From NCBI GenBank assembly GCA_913048145.1, contig CAJWVP010000002.1:1-33940 (forward strand): a DNA stretch of 33,940 bases, given 5' to 3'. Every line of letters starts with the position of its first letter. The stretch's first letter is position 1. Under the pieces are notes generated by a model that had not been told where the DNA came from, did not search any database, and worked only from the letters and a program-made list of their open reading frames with translations. A program made the translations under genes and the position numbers. This document shows, in pieces, positions 1 to 8,957 of the stretch. Origin of the DNA: an uncultured Rhodospirillaceae bacterium. Its GTDB lineage: Bacteria > Pseudomonadota > Alphaproteobacteria > Rhodospirillales > Casp-alpha2.

Positions 1-2
1 TG

Positions 3-926
3 ATGGCAGACGGGGCCACGGGAACCAACGCCTTTGAATTGGGCCTGAAACCGGGTAGTCCGCCGGATCTTTGGAATATAGACGATCCGGAGAAACCTAA
101 AAGCCTCTATCAGGCCTTCGTGGATGCGGGCGCCGACATCATCCTGACCAACACCTTTGGGTCAAACCCGCACCGGCTGATCCTCGACAAGATGGATCAC
201 AAGTATAAAGAGCTTAACGTCAACGGCGCGAAGCTGGCCCGCGAAGTGGCGGACGACGCCAACCGGCCGGTGGTGGTCGCCGGTTCCATGGGGCCGACGG
301 GCGGCATGATGGAGCCCTTCGGCGACCTGACGCCGGACGTCGTGGAAGAGACCTTCGCTAAGCAGGCGGAAGTCCTGGCCGAAGGCGGCTGCGACGTCAT
401 CTGGATCGAGACCATCTTCGCCTTTGACGAATTGGGCGCGGCCATTAGAGGCGCCATGAAGTCAGGTCTTCCGGTCGCGTCCACCATGACCTTTGATACG
501 GCCAGCCGCACCATGATGGGTGACACGCCGCAAAGCGCCTTCGATTTCATTCATGACTTCGACCCGGGCTTGATCGCCTTCGGCGCCAACTGCGGCGCCG
601 GGCCAGCCATGCTCATCGATACGGTAGTCGGTCTTTGTGAGGCTGCGCACGACGACGATGTGGTCATTGCCAAGGGCAACTGCGGCATGCCGCAGATGGT
701 GGACGGCAAGGTCCAGTATTCTGGCACCAAGGAGGTGATGGCCGATTACGCGAAACTGGCACGAGATTGCGGCGCGCGAATCGTTGGCGGCTGCTGCGGC
801 ACGACGCCGGAGATTCTGGCTTACGTGGTCGAGGCCATGAGGGACTACGCGCCGGGCGATGCACCCAGCCGTGAGAAGATCGAAGACGTCTTGGGTCCGA
901 TCAAGGTGCCGCCAACGGGCGGTTGA
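3..926 (+). CDS. Homocysteine S-methyltransferase family protein (stand-alone methyltransferase domain), 5' end possibly truncated by window edge
   Basis: DGATGTN start motif, GANCG and the GGCCGTTPE zinc-ligand motif of the Met synthase/BHMT-type domain. Confidence 0.85.
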   Translation: MADGATGTNAFELGLKPGSPPDLWNIDDPEKPKSLYQAFVDAGADIILTNTFGSNPHRLILDKMDHKYKELNVNGAKLAREVADDANRPVVVAGSMGPTGGMMEPFGDLTPDVVEETFAKQAEVLAEGGCDVIWIETIFAFDELGAAIRGAMKSGLPVASTMTFDTASRTMMGDTPQSAFDFIHDFDPGLIAFGANCGAGPAMLIDTVVGLCEAAHDDDVVIAKGNCGMPQMVDGKVQYSGTKEVMADYAKLARDCGARIVGGCCGTTPEILAYVVEAMRDYAPGDAPSREKIEDVLGPIKVPPTGG

Positions 927-1080
927 ACTGTGACCCGTGCATCAGCCATGGGCACATGTGTCGAAATTGAGAGCCGTCCTTTTTTGTCGTCGCCGCAAGT
1001 TGGGCGCTCACAGCTTGTATCCGATTGACGTTACCAAGGGGGCCTTGGCTATTCGTCTGAGCAGTCTATGCGATCGTCGC

Positions 1081-1500
1081 CTACCACTCCCCGGTGTTCT
1101 CCATAGACGCCCAGGGTTCGGCGGGCTTCAGCGGTTCGCCTTCTTGTAGGAGTTCGATGGAAATACCGTCGGGTGAACGCACGAAAGCCATGCGACCGTC
1201 CCGGGGTGGGCGATTAATGGTGACGCCGCCGTCCATGAGATTCTGGCAACTCTCATAAATATTATCGACCCGGAAGGCGAGGTGGCCGAAATTACGTCCG
1301 CCCGCGTATTCCTCGGGATCGTGATTGTAGGTGAGCTCGATTTCCGCGTCGGGCGTTTGCTCCGCGGCGACGAAGACCAGTGAATATTTGTGCTCCGGGC
1401 GGTCGATGCGGCGCATCTCCTTCAGACCCAAGAGATTGCAATAGAAATTCAGCGATGCGTCGATGTCCGTGACCCGCACCATGGTATGTAAGTAGCGCAT
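1081..1500 (-). CDS. VOC family protein / glyoxalase I-like (lactoylglutathione lyase)
   Basis: MRYLHTMVRVTDIDASLNFYCNLLGLKEMRR and NFGHLAFRVDNIYE; internal ATG at 1500 preceded by GGAGGA Shine-Dalgarno on the minus strand, preferred over the longer ORF call. Confidence 0.85.
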   Translation of the reverse strand: MRYLHTMVRVTDIDASLNFYCNLLGLKEMRRIDRPEHKYSLVFVAAEQTPDAEIELTYNHDPEEYAGGRNFGHLAFRVDNIYESCQNLMDGGVTINRPPRDGRMAFVRSPDGISIELLQEGEPLKPAEPWASMENTGEW

Positions 1501-1616
1501 TATTGGGTGTCCTCCTCCGGTCGGCGCGGAGAGTACCATGGGCATTCGGGCTTGGCGACCCGCTCTTGGCGTAAAACGGATGACATCCGGATGAACAACA
1601 CAATTTCCCGCCGGAT

Positions 1617-1970
1617 ATGCATCCGCTCCACCCATGGTTGATGCTGGCGGCGGGTTACAGCTTGTTCTTCTATGTCTTGGGTCAGCGCACGGCGCCCAGC
1701 GTCATTGATACGAAACTGATGCGGGATTTCGACGTAACCGCGGCCTCCCTTAGCAATCTTTCCGCCTTTTACTTCTGGTCATAAGTGGTTGTACCGATCA
1801 CGGTGGGTCTGGCTGTGGACCGCTGGGGTCCGCGCCGCGTGTTGGCATGGCCGACGGAATCCGCGTCTATGATCAGGCCGCCTATAGCGGCGCGTTCTGG
1901 GTGTTTCCCCCTAGTTGCGTGGTGGCGACGATTTTGTCTTTTTTGATCCGCGAAACGGGCGCGAAGGCTC
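1617..1970 (+). pseudogene. Decayed MFS transporter: N-terminal segment with in-frame TAA, then a C-terminal segment in another frame
   Basis: Frame from ATG 1617: MHPLHPWLMLAAGYSLFFYVLGQRTAPSVIDTKLMRDFDVTAASLSNLSAFYFWS*VVVPITVGLAVDRWGPRRVLA (TAA at 1782-1784), then from 1847 DGIRVYDQAAYSGAFWVFPPSCVVATILSFLIRETGAK, which resembles an MFS C-terminus. Confidence 0.7.
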
Positions 1971-2982
1971 AGGTGTCCGCTTCGTGCCGCGGTCGGATAT
2001 CAGCCTCCGCCGGTTGGCCCGTCGGATCGCACAGCTGCCGCCAAGCTATAGAAGCGGTGCTCACCCCATGTAAATGTTCCCATTGACGGAGCGCGACGCG
2101 AAATGCGGTGCGTGCGTGACGGGTTATGGGGACGGCATCCGGTGTGGCCGACGCGTCTGAATCCAGGAACTGCCAGGCCGCGTGTTTTGCTGCCGACAGA
2201 TTGGCCGGGGCGTGATCCTCGATCAGCGTTTGGAAGGCATCGAAGGTAATCTTGTCGAACGGTCTGAGACTCCCGTCGGCGGTGCGCATGGGATGCGGAG
2301 GATAGAAGGCTAGCGCCATGGCCCAGCCGTCTGGGACGGGGATGTTCGCAGCCTGCTCGCGTTTTCGGCCCAACAGGTCTGGCAAGACATGCGTGTGCGG
2401 GCCCATGGGCGTCACTCCGTCGCTGTCGGGGATCGCTTGGGCCACCTCGATCCGGCCCAATCGGGAGCGGAACACACGGACTGGGTTAGCGGTCTTCAGG
2501 GCCTGAACGACGGTTATTGGAAGCTCGAGAAAAGGGGTGCCGGCGGCATCCTCCAAGGCATCGCGAAGGTCAGGATCAGCGGTCCGCACGCAGGCCTCGA
2601 TATGGTGGAAACCGAAACCGAGATCATAGAGATGCGCGCCCGACGCCGGCATCAAGGCATCGTCATCCGAGCCCAAGCCGGCGACCCCGGCGCGGGTGGT
2701 TAACGCGGCCGTATCGTTCGGCAGGCAGACCATGACCCCCTGGCTCCAGGCCGTGGGCACGGAGGAGACTGTTTCATAGGGGACAAGACGCGCTAGCGGA
2801 TCGCGCATGATAGTGATGGCGCCGCGCGCCGTGCGGACCCGGCCGTGATCTGAAGAAAGATCGATCTCCGCCGCTTCGTTCGTGTCCCGATGAAATTCAG
2901 CGATCGCCCCGAAGGTCCCTATGGACCAGCTGATTTCTGGATCGTTCAGGTGCGAACAGAGGATGTCAAAGACGGTATCCAT
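1969..2982 (-). CDS. Conserved hypothetical protein (possibly the DUF6925 family, from memory)
   Basis: 337-aa ORF with coding-like composition; GPHTHVLPDLL motif; no functional motif recognised. Confidence 0.7.
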   Translation of the reverse strand: MDTVFDILCSHLNDPEISWSIGTFGAIAEFHRDTNEAAEIDLSSDHGRVRTARGAITIMRDPLARLVPYETVSSVPTAWSQGVMVCLPNDTAALTTRAGVAGLGSDDDALMPASGAHLYDLGFGFHHIEACVRTADPDLRDALEDAAGTPFLELPITVVQALKTANPVRVFRSRLGRIEVAQAIPDSDGVTPMGPHTHVLPDLLGRKREQAANIPVPDGWAMALAFYPPHPMRTADGSLRPFDKITFDAFQTLIEDHAPANLSAAKHAAWQFLDSDASATPDAVPITRHARTAFRVALRQWEHLHGVSTASIAWRQLCDPTGQPAEADIRPRHEADT

Positions 2983-3022
2983 GCTCTAATCCTAAACCGG
3001 TATAAATCTTTGGAAAACCTTC

Positions 3023-3259
3023 ATGCGGCCGTTGACCTCCAAGCGCCCACCGGTGACCGGCACGCCCGAGGTCGGCGGTATCACAACGGTCGAGGCGCAG
3101 AAACTGCTGCGTGGGCTTGGTGGCCTCAGCCTGGTTGGCGGCGACGTGGTCGAGGTGGCTCCGCCATTCAATCCGACGGGCAATACGGCTCTCGTGGGCG
3201 CGACCATGATGTTCAAAATTCTCTGCCTCCTAGCCGGGACAGTAAGGACACGAGGCTAG
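3023..3259 (+). pseudogene. C-terminal remnant of agmatinase/arginase-family ureohydrolase
   Basis: TGTPEVGGITTVEAQKLLRGLGGLSLVGGDVVEVAPPFNPTGNTALVGATMMFKILCLLA matches the C-terminal end of SpeB-type proteins; the metal-binding N-terminal two thirds are absent. Confidence 0.75.
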
Positions 3260-4119
3260 GCCGTTTCCTCTGCCTTCGCCGCTTCCCAAGCTAGCATGGC
3301 GTGCTTGCGGTCCGCACCCCAGCGATACCCCGTGATGGCGCCTGTTTCGCGGATTACCCGATGGCAAGGGATTAGGAAACCCACCCGGTTCGCTCCGCAG
3401 GCGGTGCCGACGGCCCGGGCCGCAGTGGGCTGTCCGAGACGGTTTGCCAGGACACCGTAGGAAATCACTTTCCCGCTGGGAATGCGCAATAGGGCCTCCC
3501 AGACCTTGATCTGGAAGGGGGTGCCGCGCATGAGCACCGACAGGGGCACAGTTGGGTTCGGTGCGCCGGAGAAAACCTGTTCCGCGTAGCTGTTGGTAAC
3601 CTTTTGGTCGTGCTTCCAAGTGGCCCGGTCCCAGCCGTTATTTTGTTCGGCCAGGGCTTGCGTGCGCCCTATTTCTGTTGTGAAGCCGAGTCCGGCAAGA
3701 CCGCGTTCGCTGACGACGACAATGACCTCGCCAAACAGACTAGGATGAAATCCATATTTAAAGACCATGCCGTTGCCCTGGCTCTTGTATTCTCCGGGCG
3801 TTACCGCATCGACGGTGACAAATAGGTCGTGAAGCCGACTGGCTCCAGAAAGGCCAACATCAAAAGCCGCGTCCATAACGCTCAATGAGGCGTCTAGGCG
3901 GTTCTTGGCGGCGTCTAGGGTTATGTGCTTGAGGAATTTTTTCGGGCTAAGGCCCGCCCAGCGGGTGAAGACGCGCTGAAAATGATGCGGGCTCAGGCCG
4001 ACGACGGCGGCGACGTCGTCTAGCTTCGGTTGGTCCTCCTGGCGATCGACTAGGTAATGAATCGCCGCAGCGATCCTTTGGAAATCGTCGTTAACCTTAT
4101 TTTTGATGTCAATTTTCAT
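3256..4119 (-). CDS. AraC-type HTH plus methylated-DNA--[protein]-cysteine S-methyltransferase fusion (Ada-like, lacking the N-terminal Zn-Cys domain)
   Basis: AraC HTH (LDDVAAVVGLSPHHFQRVFTRWAGLSPKKFLK) and MGMT active site (IPCHRVIRETG). Confidence 0.92.
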   Translation of the reverse strand: MKIDIKNKVNDDFQRIAAAIHYLVDRQEDQPKLDDVAAVVGLSPHHFQRVFTRWAGLSPKKFLKHITLDAAKNRLDASLSVMDAAFDVGLSGASRLHDLFVTVDAVTPGEYKSQGNGMVFKYGFHPSLFGEVIVVVSERGLAGLGFTTEIGRTQALAEQNNGWDRATWKHDQKVTNSYAEQVFSGAPNPTVPLSVLMRGTPFQIKVWEALLRIPSGKVISYGVLANRLGQPTAARAVGTACGANRVGFLIPCHRVIRETGAITGYRWGADRKHAMLAWEAAKAEETA

Positions 4120-4309
4120 GATGACCGCACTTTAACTCGCAACTATTGACTTAAACCACCCGCTTCTTGTGCGGTTTATTGTCGGAGCCCACGAGACGCC
4201 GACCACGTTTGCCATCGGTGCTCAGGTAAAAATCAAGATTGGTACGCTGTAGTATTGAATTTCCAAAAATTTTCGGCATCATGCCAATTGAATATGGGAG
4301 GATTTTAGA

Positions 4310-5494
4310 ATGTTCAAAAAGGTTTTACTTCTTGCATCCGCGGGATTGATGGTTATGGGATCCGCCGCGGCTGCTGAAAAAGTCAAAATTGGCTTTGTTA
4401 CTACCATCACTACGCCTGCCGGAGTAATTGGAAGAGATATGGTAGACGCAGTGAACCTAGCCATGGAAGATATTGGCGGGAAGATGGCTGGCCGTGATGT
4501 TGAGTTAATTATTGAAGATGACGGTTTTAAACCAGCTATAGGAAAACAGAAAACAGACAAATTAGTAAAGCAGGACAAGGTACAATTCGTAACTGGGTTT
4601 ATTTGGTCGCATGTCCTTCTTGCTTCCCAAAAATCCGCTCTAGGGGCGGGAAAATTTCTAATTAGCTCAAATGCCGGACCTTCGCAAATGGCTGGAAAAC
4701 TATGCCATAAAAACTTTTTCTCTACCTCCTGGCAAAACGACCAAACGCCTATGGCAATGGGAGAAGTGCTTAATTTAAACAATGTTGGATCACTCTACGT
4801 TATGGCGCCCAACTATGCCGCCGGGAAAAATATGGTTGCTGGAGTAACCAGAACGTTTAAGGGAAAGATAGTTGGAAAGGACCTTACAAAGTGGGGTAAG
4901 GATGCTCAGCTTGATTTTTCAGCTGAGTTAGCGAAAGCAAAAGCGTCTGGGGCTGAAGGTATTTTCGTTTTTTATCCTGGTAAAGCAGGTGGCGCATTCA
5001 TCAAGCAATATGCACAAGCTGGCCTCCAGGGAAAGATACCGCTGTACTCAGTCTTCACAGTTGATTCCATAGCCTTACCCAAACTCCAAAAAGCAAAAAT
5101 GAGCGGGGTAATGGGATCAGTAATGACGCAATTTTGGGCGCCCGATTTAGATACCCCACAAAATAAAAAGTTTGTTTCAGGCTTTAAGAAGAAGTACGGC
5201 CGGTATCCATCTTTCTATGCAGCGCAGTCCTACGATACAATATTTCTAATAAAAAGCGCTGTCGAATCGGTAAAAGGTGACCTATCGAATATGGATGGAA
5301 TGAGAGCAGCAATGAAAGCCGCTAATTTTCCATCCGTTCGTGGAAAATTCTCCTATGGGAATAACCATTTTCCGATACAAAACTTCTATTCGAGGAAAGT
5401 TGTAAAAGACTCGGAAGGAGTTTGGACTACGTCAGTGCAAGAGGTTGTTCTGAAAAATCATCAAGATACATATGCAAAGGACTGCTCAATGTAG
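4310..5494 (+). CDS. ABC transporter substrate-binding protein, branched-chain amino acid (LivJ/HAAT) type
   Basis: Signal peptide MFKKVLLLASAGLMVMGSAAAA, VKIGFVTTITTPAGVIGRDMVDAVNLAMEDIGG; SD GGGAGGAT upstream; followed by livHMGF-like genes. Confidence 0.9.
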   Translation: MFKKVLLLASAGLMVMGSAAAAEKVKIGFVTTITTPAGVIGRDMVDAVNLAMEDIGGKMAGRDVELIIEDDGFKPAIGKQKTDKLVKQDKVQFVTGFIWSHVLLASQKSALGAGKFLISSNAGPSQMAGKLCHKNFFSTSWQNDQTPMAMGEVLNLNNVGSLYVMAPNYAAGKNMVAGVTRTFKGKIVGKDLTKWGKDAQLDFSAELAKAKASGAEGIFVFYPGKAGGAFIKQYAQAGLQGKIPLYSVFTVDSIALPKLQKAKMSGVMGSVMTQFWAPDLDTPQNKKFVSGFKKKYGRYPSFYAAQSYDTIFLIKSAVESVKGDLSNMDGMRAAMKAANFPSVRGKFSYGNNHFPIQNFYSRKVVKDSEGVWTTSVQEVVLKNHQDTYAKDCSM

Positions 5495-5517
5495 TCTATT
5501 GTTCTCTGCAGAATTTC

Positions 5518-5553
5518 AGATACGGCGGGATATATCTCCCGCCGTATCTTTTA
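5518..5553 (+). terminator. Terminator/attenuator-like hairpin between SBP and permease genes
   Basis: AGATACGGCGGGA (5518-5530), loop tatatc, TCCCGCCGTATCT (5537-5549): perfect 13-bp inverted repeat followed by TTT. Confidence 0.75.
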
Positions 5554-5589
5554 AAAGCTCCGAATTAGAACTTTTGTAAGGAGTTTAAT

Positions 5590-5616
5590 ATGAAAAGTAA
5601 ATTTGATAGGATGTAG
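5590..5616 (+). CDS. Possible leader mini-ORF MKSKFDRM*
   Basis: ATG at 5590 preceded by TAAGGAG; stop TAG 5614-5616, three nt before the livH-like ATG at 5620. Confidence 0.35.
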   Translation: MKSKFDRM

Positions 5617-5619
5617 GCT

Positions 5620-6543
5620 ATGGATTGGGTGTTAATAATCACTCAACTGCTAAATGGCCTTCAGCTTGGCCTTCTCTTGTTTTTGTTGGCCTCCGGTTTG
5701 ACACTTGTTTTTGGCATTATGGACTTTGTTAATTTAGCCCATGGTGCTCTTTATATGATAGGCGCCTACTTTTGCGCGAGCCTAAGTGAAGTCACCGGTT
5801 CTTTTCTCTTAGGCATAGCAATAGCTATTCCAGTGACAGCAGCAGCTGGTGCTATTCTTGAAGTTTCAATCATTCGACGCCTTTATTCCAAAGATCATCT
5901 TGATCACGTCCTGGCAACATTTGGGCTTATTTTGTGCTTTGATACGATGGTACATTTTTTTTGGGGACCAGAAGGAAAAGCGATAGAACTCCCGGCTTTT
6001 TTAGATGGACGGCTTGCTATTCTACCTGGTGTGGAATTTCCTACATTTCGCCTTTCTATAATATTGGCGGGGCTACTTATAGCTTTTGGTCTTTATTTTA
6101 TAATTTCTCATACAAAAACGGGGATGCTAATTCGAGCAGGCGCTTCAAACAGACAGATGGTATCTGCTCACGGTATCGATATTAAATCTCTTTTTACGAT
6201 AGTATTTGCTGTCGGAGCAGCTATGGCAGGTTTCGCTGGGATGATGATTTCACCAATAACTGAGGCTAGTATTGGAATGGGTAATGAGATAATCATCGTA
6301 GCGTTTGTGGTGATCATTATCGGCGGTATCGGTTCAATCAAAGGTGCGTTCTTAGCTGCCATTTTGGTAGGACTTATTGACACTATGGGTAGGTCATTTC
6401 TCGATACTTTATTAAAAATTATTGTATCGGAGGAAAGCGCTGAAACCGCTGCCCCAGCCCTATCCGCAATGGCAATATACATTCTAATGGCGACAATTCT
6501 TGCATTTAGACCGCAAGGGCTTTTCCCGCCAAAAGGGCGCTGA
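5620..6543 (+). CDS. livH: Branched-chain amino acid-type ABC transporter permease (LivH family)
   Basis: LLNGLQLGLLLFLLASGLTLVFGIMDFVNLAHGALYMIGAY; C-terminal FRPQGLFPPKGR. Confidence 0.93.
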   Translation: MDWVLIITQLLNGLQLGLLLFLLASGLTLVFGIMDFVNLAHGALYMIGAYFCASLSEVTGSFLLGIAIAIPVTAAAGAILEVSIIRRLYSKDHLDHVLATFGLILCFDTMVHFFWGPEGKAIELPAFLDGRLAILPGVEFPTFRLSIILAGLLIAFGLYFIISHTKTGMLIRAGASNRQMVSAHGIDIKSLFTIVFAVGAAMAGFAGMMISPITEASIGMGNEIIIVAFVVIIIGGIGSIKGAFLAAILVGLIDTMGRSFLDTLLKIIVSEESAETAAPALSAMAIYILMATILAFRPQGLFPPKGR

Positions 6544-6547
6544 TCGT

Positions 6548-7504
6548 ATGCGCAACCTTCTTACAAGAAAATCCTTCAATTTTGCCTTTATAATTTCAGT
6601 GGGTCTCCTTGCCCTACTTCCTTTATATGTCGAAATGACTGGGGATGATTTCTATTTAGATCTTGCCAATAGATTAATGATTTTAGCTATTGCTGCAGTG
6701 AGCCTTAATCTAATCCTTGGTCATGGAGGAATGATAAGCTTTGGTCATGCAGCGTACCTGGGTATAGGAGCTTATAGCGTCGGAATACCAGCCTACTATG
6801 AAATCTATGATGGTCTATTTCAAATAATTACAGCTGTTTTTGTTTCTGGGGTTTTTGCCCTTCTAACTGGTGCAGTTTCCCTGAGAACAAAGGGCGTTTA
6901 TTTCATCATGATAACCATGGCGTTCACACAAATGGCATTTTTTGGCATTGTAAGCATTGAAGAATACGGCGGCGACGACGGTTTAGTGATCGACACAAGA
7001 AGCACTTTTGGAAATTTTTTTGATCTCGAAGATACCGTTACTCTTTATTATTTTGTCTTTGTATCTCTTCTAATCTCACTTTTTATTGTTAAACGGATCA
7101 TGGAATCTCGTTTTGGGATGGTAATTTCTGGATCTAAGAGCAACGAGAGAAGAATGCAGTCGATCGGTTACAACACATATAGATATAAGCTTGTTTGTTA
7201 TGTACTGTCCGGTTGCCTGTGCGGTTATGCTGGGGCCTTGTTGGGAAATTTCACAAATTTTATCAGCCCAGAAATGATGGACTGGACAGCATCTGGCGAA
7301 CTAATTTTCATGGTTCTTTTGGGTGGATCTGGGGCACTTCTGGGACCTTTATGGGGGGCCGCAAGTTTTGTTCTTTTGGAAGAGTGGCTTTCCAGTATTA
7401 CAACTTACTGGCATTTTTTCTTTGGCGCTTTACTTATACTTGTTGTCCTTTTCGCGCGAGGTGGCATTGATGGTTTGCTCTCTAAAATAGGCTTATCTAA
7501 ATGA
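6548..7504 (+). CDS. livM: Branched-chain amino acid-type ABC transporter permease (LivM family)
   Basis: SLNLILGHGGMISFGHAAYLGIGAY; ATG at 6548 preferred over the upstream alternative start at 6500. Confidence 0.92.
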   Translation: MRNLLTRKSFNFAFIISVGLLALLPLYVEMTGDDFYLDLANRLMILAIAAVSLNLILGHGGMISFGHAAYLGIGAYSVGIPAYYEIYDGLFQIITAVFVSGVFALLTGAVSLRTKGVYFIMITMAFTQMAFFGIVSIEEYGGDDGLVIDTRSTFGNFFDLEDTVTLYYFVFVSLLISLFIVKRIMESRFGMVISGSKSNERRMQSIGYNTYRYKLVCYVLSGCLCGYAGALLGNFTNFISPEMMDWTASGELIFMVLLGGSGALLGPLWGAASFVLLEEWLSSITTYWHFFFGALLILVVLFARGGIDGLLSKIGLSK

Positions 7505-8262
7505 GACAGACTATCCTTAGCATTTCCAACCTATCCAAAACCTTTGGGGGCGTTGTCGCAACAGATGATTTAAGTTTAGACGTAGAGCAAGGAGAATTGC
7601 ACGCGATTATTGGTCCCAATGGAGCTGGAAAGACCACACTCATCGCTCAGCTTTCAGGAGAAATATTTCCTGATAATGGACGAATTTTATTTCAAAATAA
7701 AAACATTACAATGCTCCCACCATTTAAAAGGAGCCACTTAGGTATAGCTCGTTCATTTCAGATAACCAGCTTAATGCAGGGAATGGATGTAATCGATAAT
7801 GTTGCCCTTGCAACGCAGGCGAACGACGGACATGCCTATAAATTCTGGAAACCTGCACGTGATGACCGTGATCTACGACAATCGGCGATAGATGCCTTAA
7901 AGGAAGTCGGACTCGAGGGGCGAGAATTTGAAAAAGTACAAAACCTTTCTCATGGTGAGCACCGTCAATTAGAGATAGCGATGGCTTTAGCCACCCAACC
8001 ACATCTTTTATTATTAGACGAGCCGATGGCAGGTATGGGTACGGAGGAAGGAGACAAAATACTGAAAATCCTGCAAAAATTAAAGAAAAGAAAAACGATA
8101 CTGCTGATAGAGCATGACATGGATGTAGTGTTCGCACTTGCCGACCGTATAACCGTACTCGTTTACGGTCGGGCTATAGCAAGCGGTTCCCCTCAAAGCA
8201 TAAAGACAGATGAAAGAGTGCGAGAAGCCTATCTCGGCACGGAGGGAGACCTCAATTGTTAG
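7501..8262 (+). CDS. livG: ABC transporter ATP-binding protein (LivG family)
   Basis: Walker A GPNGAGKTT, signature LSHGEHRQLEIA, Walker B LLLLDEP; ATGA overlap with livM. Confidence 0.93.
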   Translation: MRQTILSISNLSKTFGGVVATDDLSLDVEQGELHAIIGPNGAGKTTLIAQLSGEIFPDNGRILFQNKNITMLPPFKRSHLGIARSFQITSLMQGMDVIDNVALATQANDGHAYKFWKPARDDRDLRQSAIDALKEVGLEGREFEKVQNLSHGEHRQLEIAMALATQPHLLLLDEPMAGMGTEEGDKILKILQKLKKRKTILLIEHDMDVVFALADRITVLVYGRAIASGSPQSIKTDERVREAYLGTEGDLNC

Positions 8263-8957
8263 CGGTCCGCGGTATTGAAAGCCATTACGGAGCAAGCCAA
8301 GCGTTATTTGGAGTTTCTCTAAGCGTTAAGAGCGGCGAAGTAGTTACGTTAATTGGGCGTAATGGTATGGGTAAAACTACCTCTATAAACTCAATTATGG
8401 GAATAACGAAAATTACTAGAGGTGAAATTTTTCTCGAAAATCAGCCCATCAATGATCTCGAAAGTTTCGAAATAAACAGAATGGGAATTGCTTTGGTTCC
8501 CGAGGGCCGGCAAGTTTTCCCAAATTTAACTGTCCGAGAAAATCTTGTGGCCATTGCGGCAAACAGAAATAAACACGCAAATCCGTGGAACCTGGAAAAA
8601 ATACTCAATTTGTTTCCCCTATTATCCGCACGTATAGACAACATGGCAAATTTATTGTCCGGCGGAGAACAACAGATGTTAGCCATTGGTCGTTCACTTA
8701 TGACTAATCCAAAGATTCTACTGCTCGATGAAGCCACAGAAGGTTTAGCGCCATTAGTTCGAAGTGAGATCTGGAGATGCCTCAACCAATTGAAAGAGGA
8801 AGGGATTTCAATTTTAGTCGTAGATAAGAATGTAAACGACTTAGCTCGCATTGCAGACATGCATTATGTAATCGAAAAAGGACGCATAGTATGGGAAGGG
8901 ACTTCACCAGAGTTATTAGAACAGAAAGATTTCTTAGGAAATAAGCTGGGCGTCTAA
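8256..8957 (+). CDS. livF: ABC transporter ATP-binding protein (LivF family)
   Basis: Walker A GRNGMGKTT, LSGGEQQMLAIGRSL, ILLLDEATEGLAP; TTG start overlapping livG by 7 bp. Confidence 0.93.
   Translation: MLAVRGIESHYGASQALFGVSLSVKSGEVVTLIGRNGMGKTTSINSIMGITKITRGEIFLENQPINDLESFEINRMGIALVPEGRQVFPNLTVRENLVAIAANRNKHANPWNLEKILNLFPLLSARIDNMANLLSGGEQQMLAIGRSLMTNPKILLLDEATEGLAPLVRSEIWRCLNQLKEEGISILVVDKNVNDLARIADMHYVIEKGRIVWEGTSPELLEQKDFLGNKLGV

Noticed and set aside
1292-1603. 103-aa minus-strand ORF overlapping the VOC gene
   Set aside because: Shadow frame of a convincing VOC protein with no recognisable motif; the same logic applies to most antisense ORFs in the track (e.g. 9332..9820, 10998..11396, 12519..12998, 13965..14474, 32978..33592).
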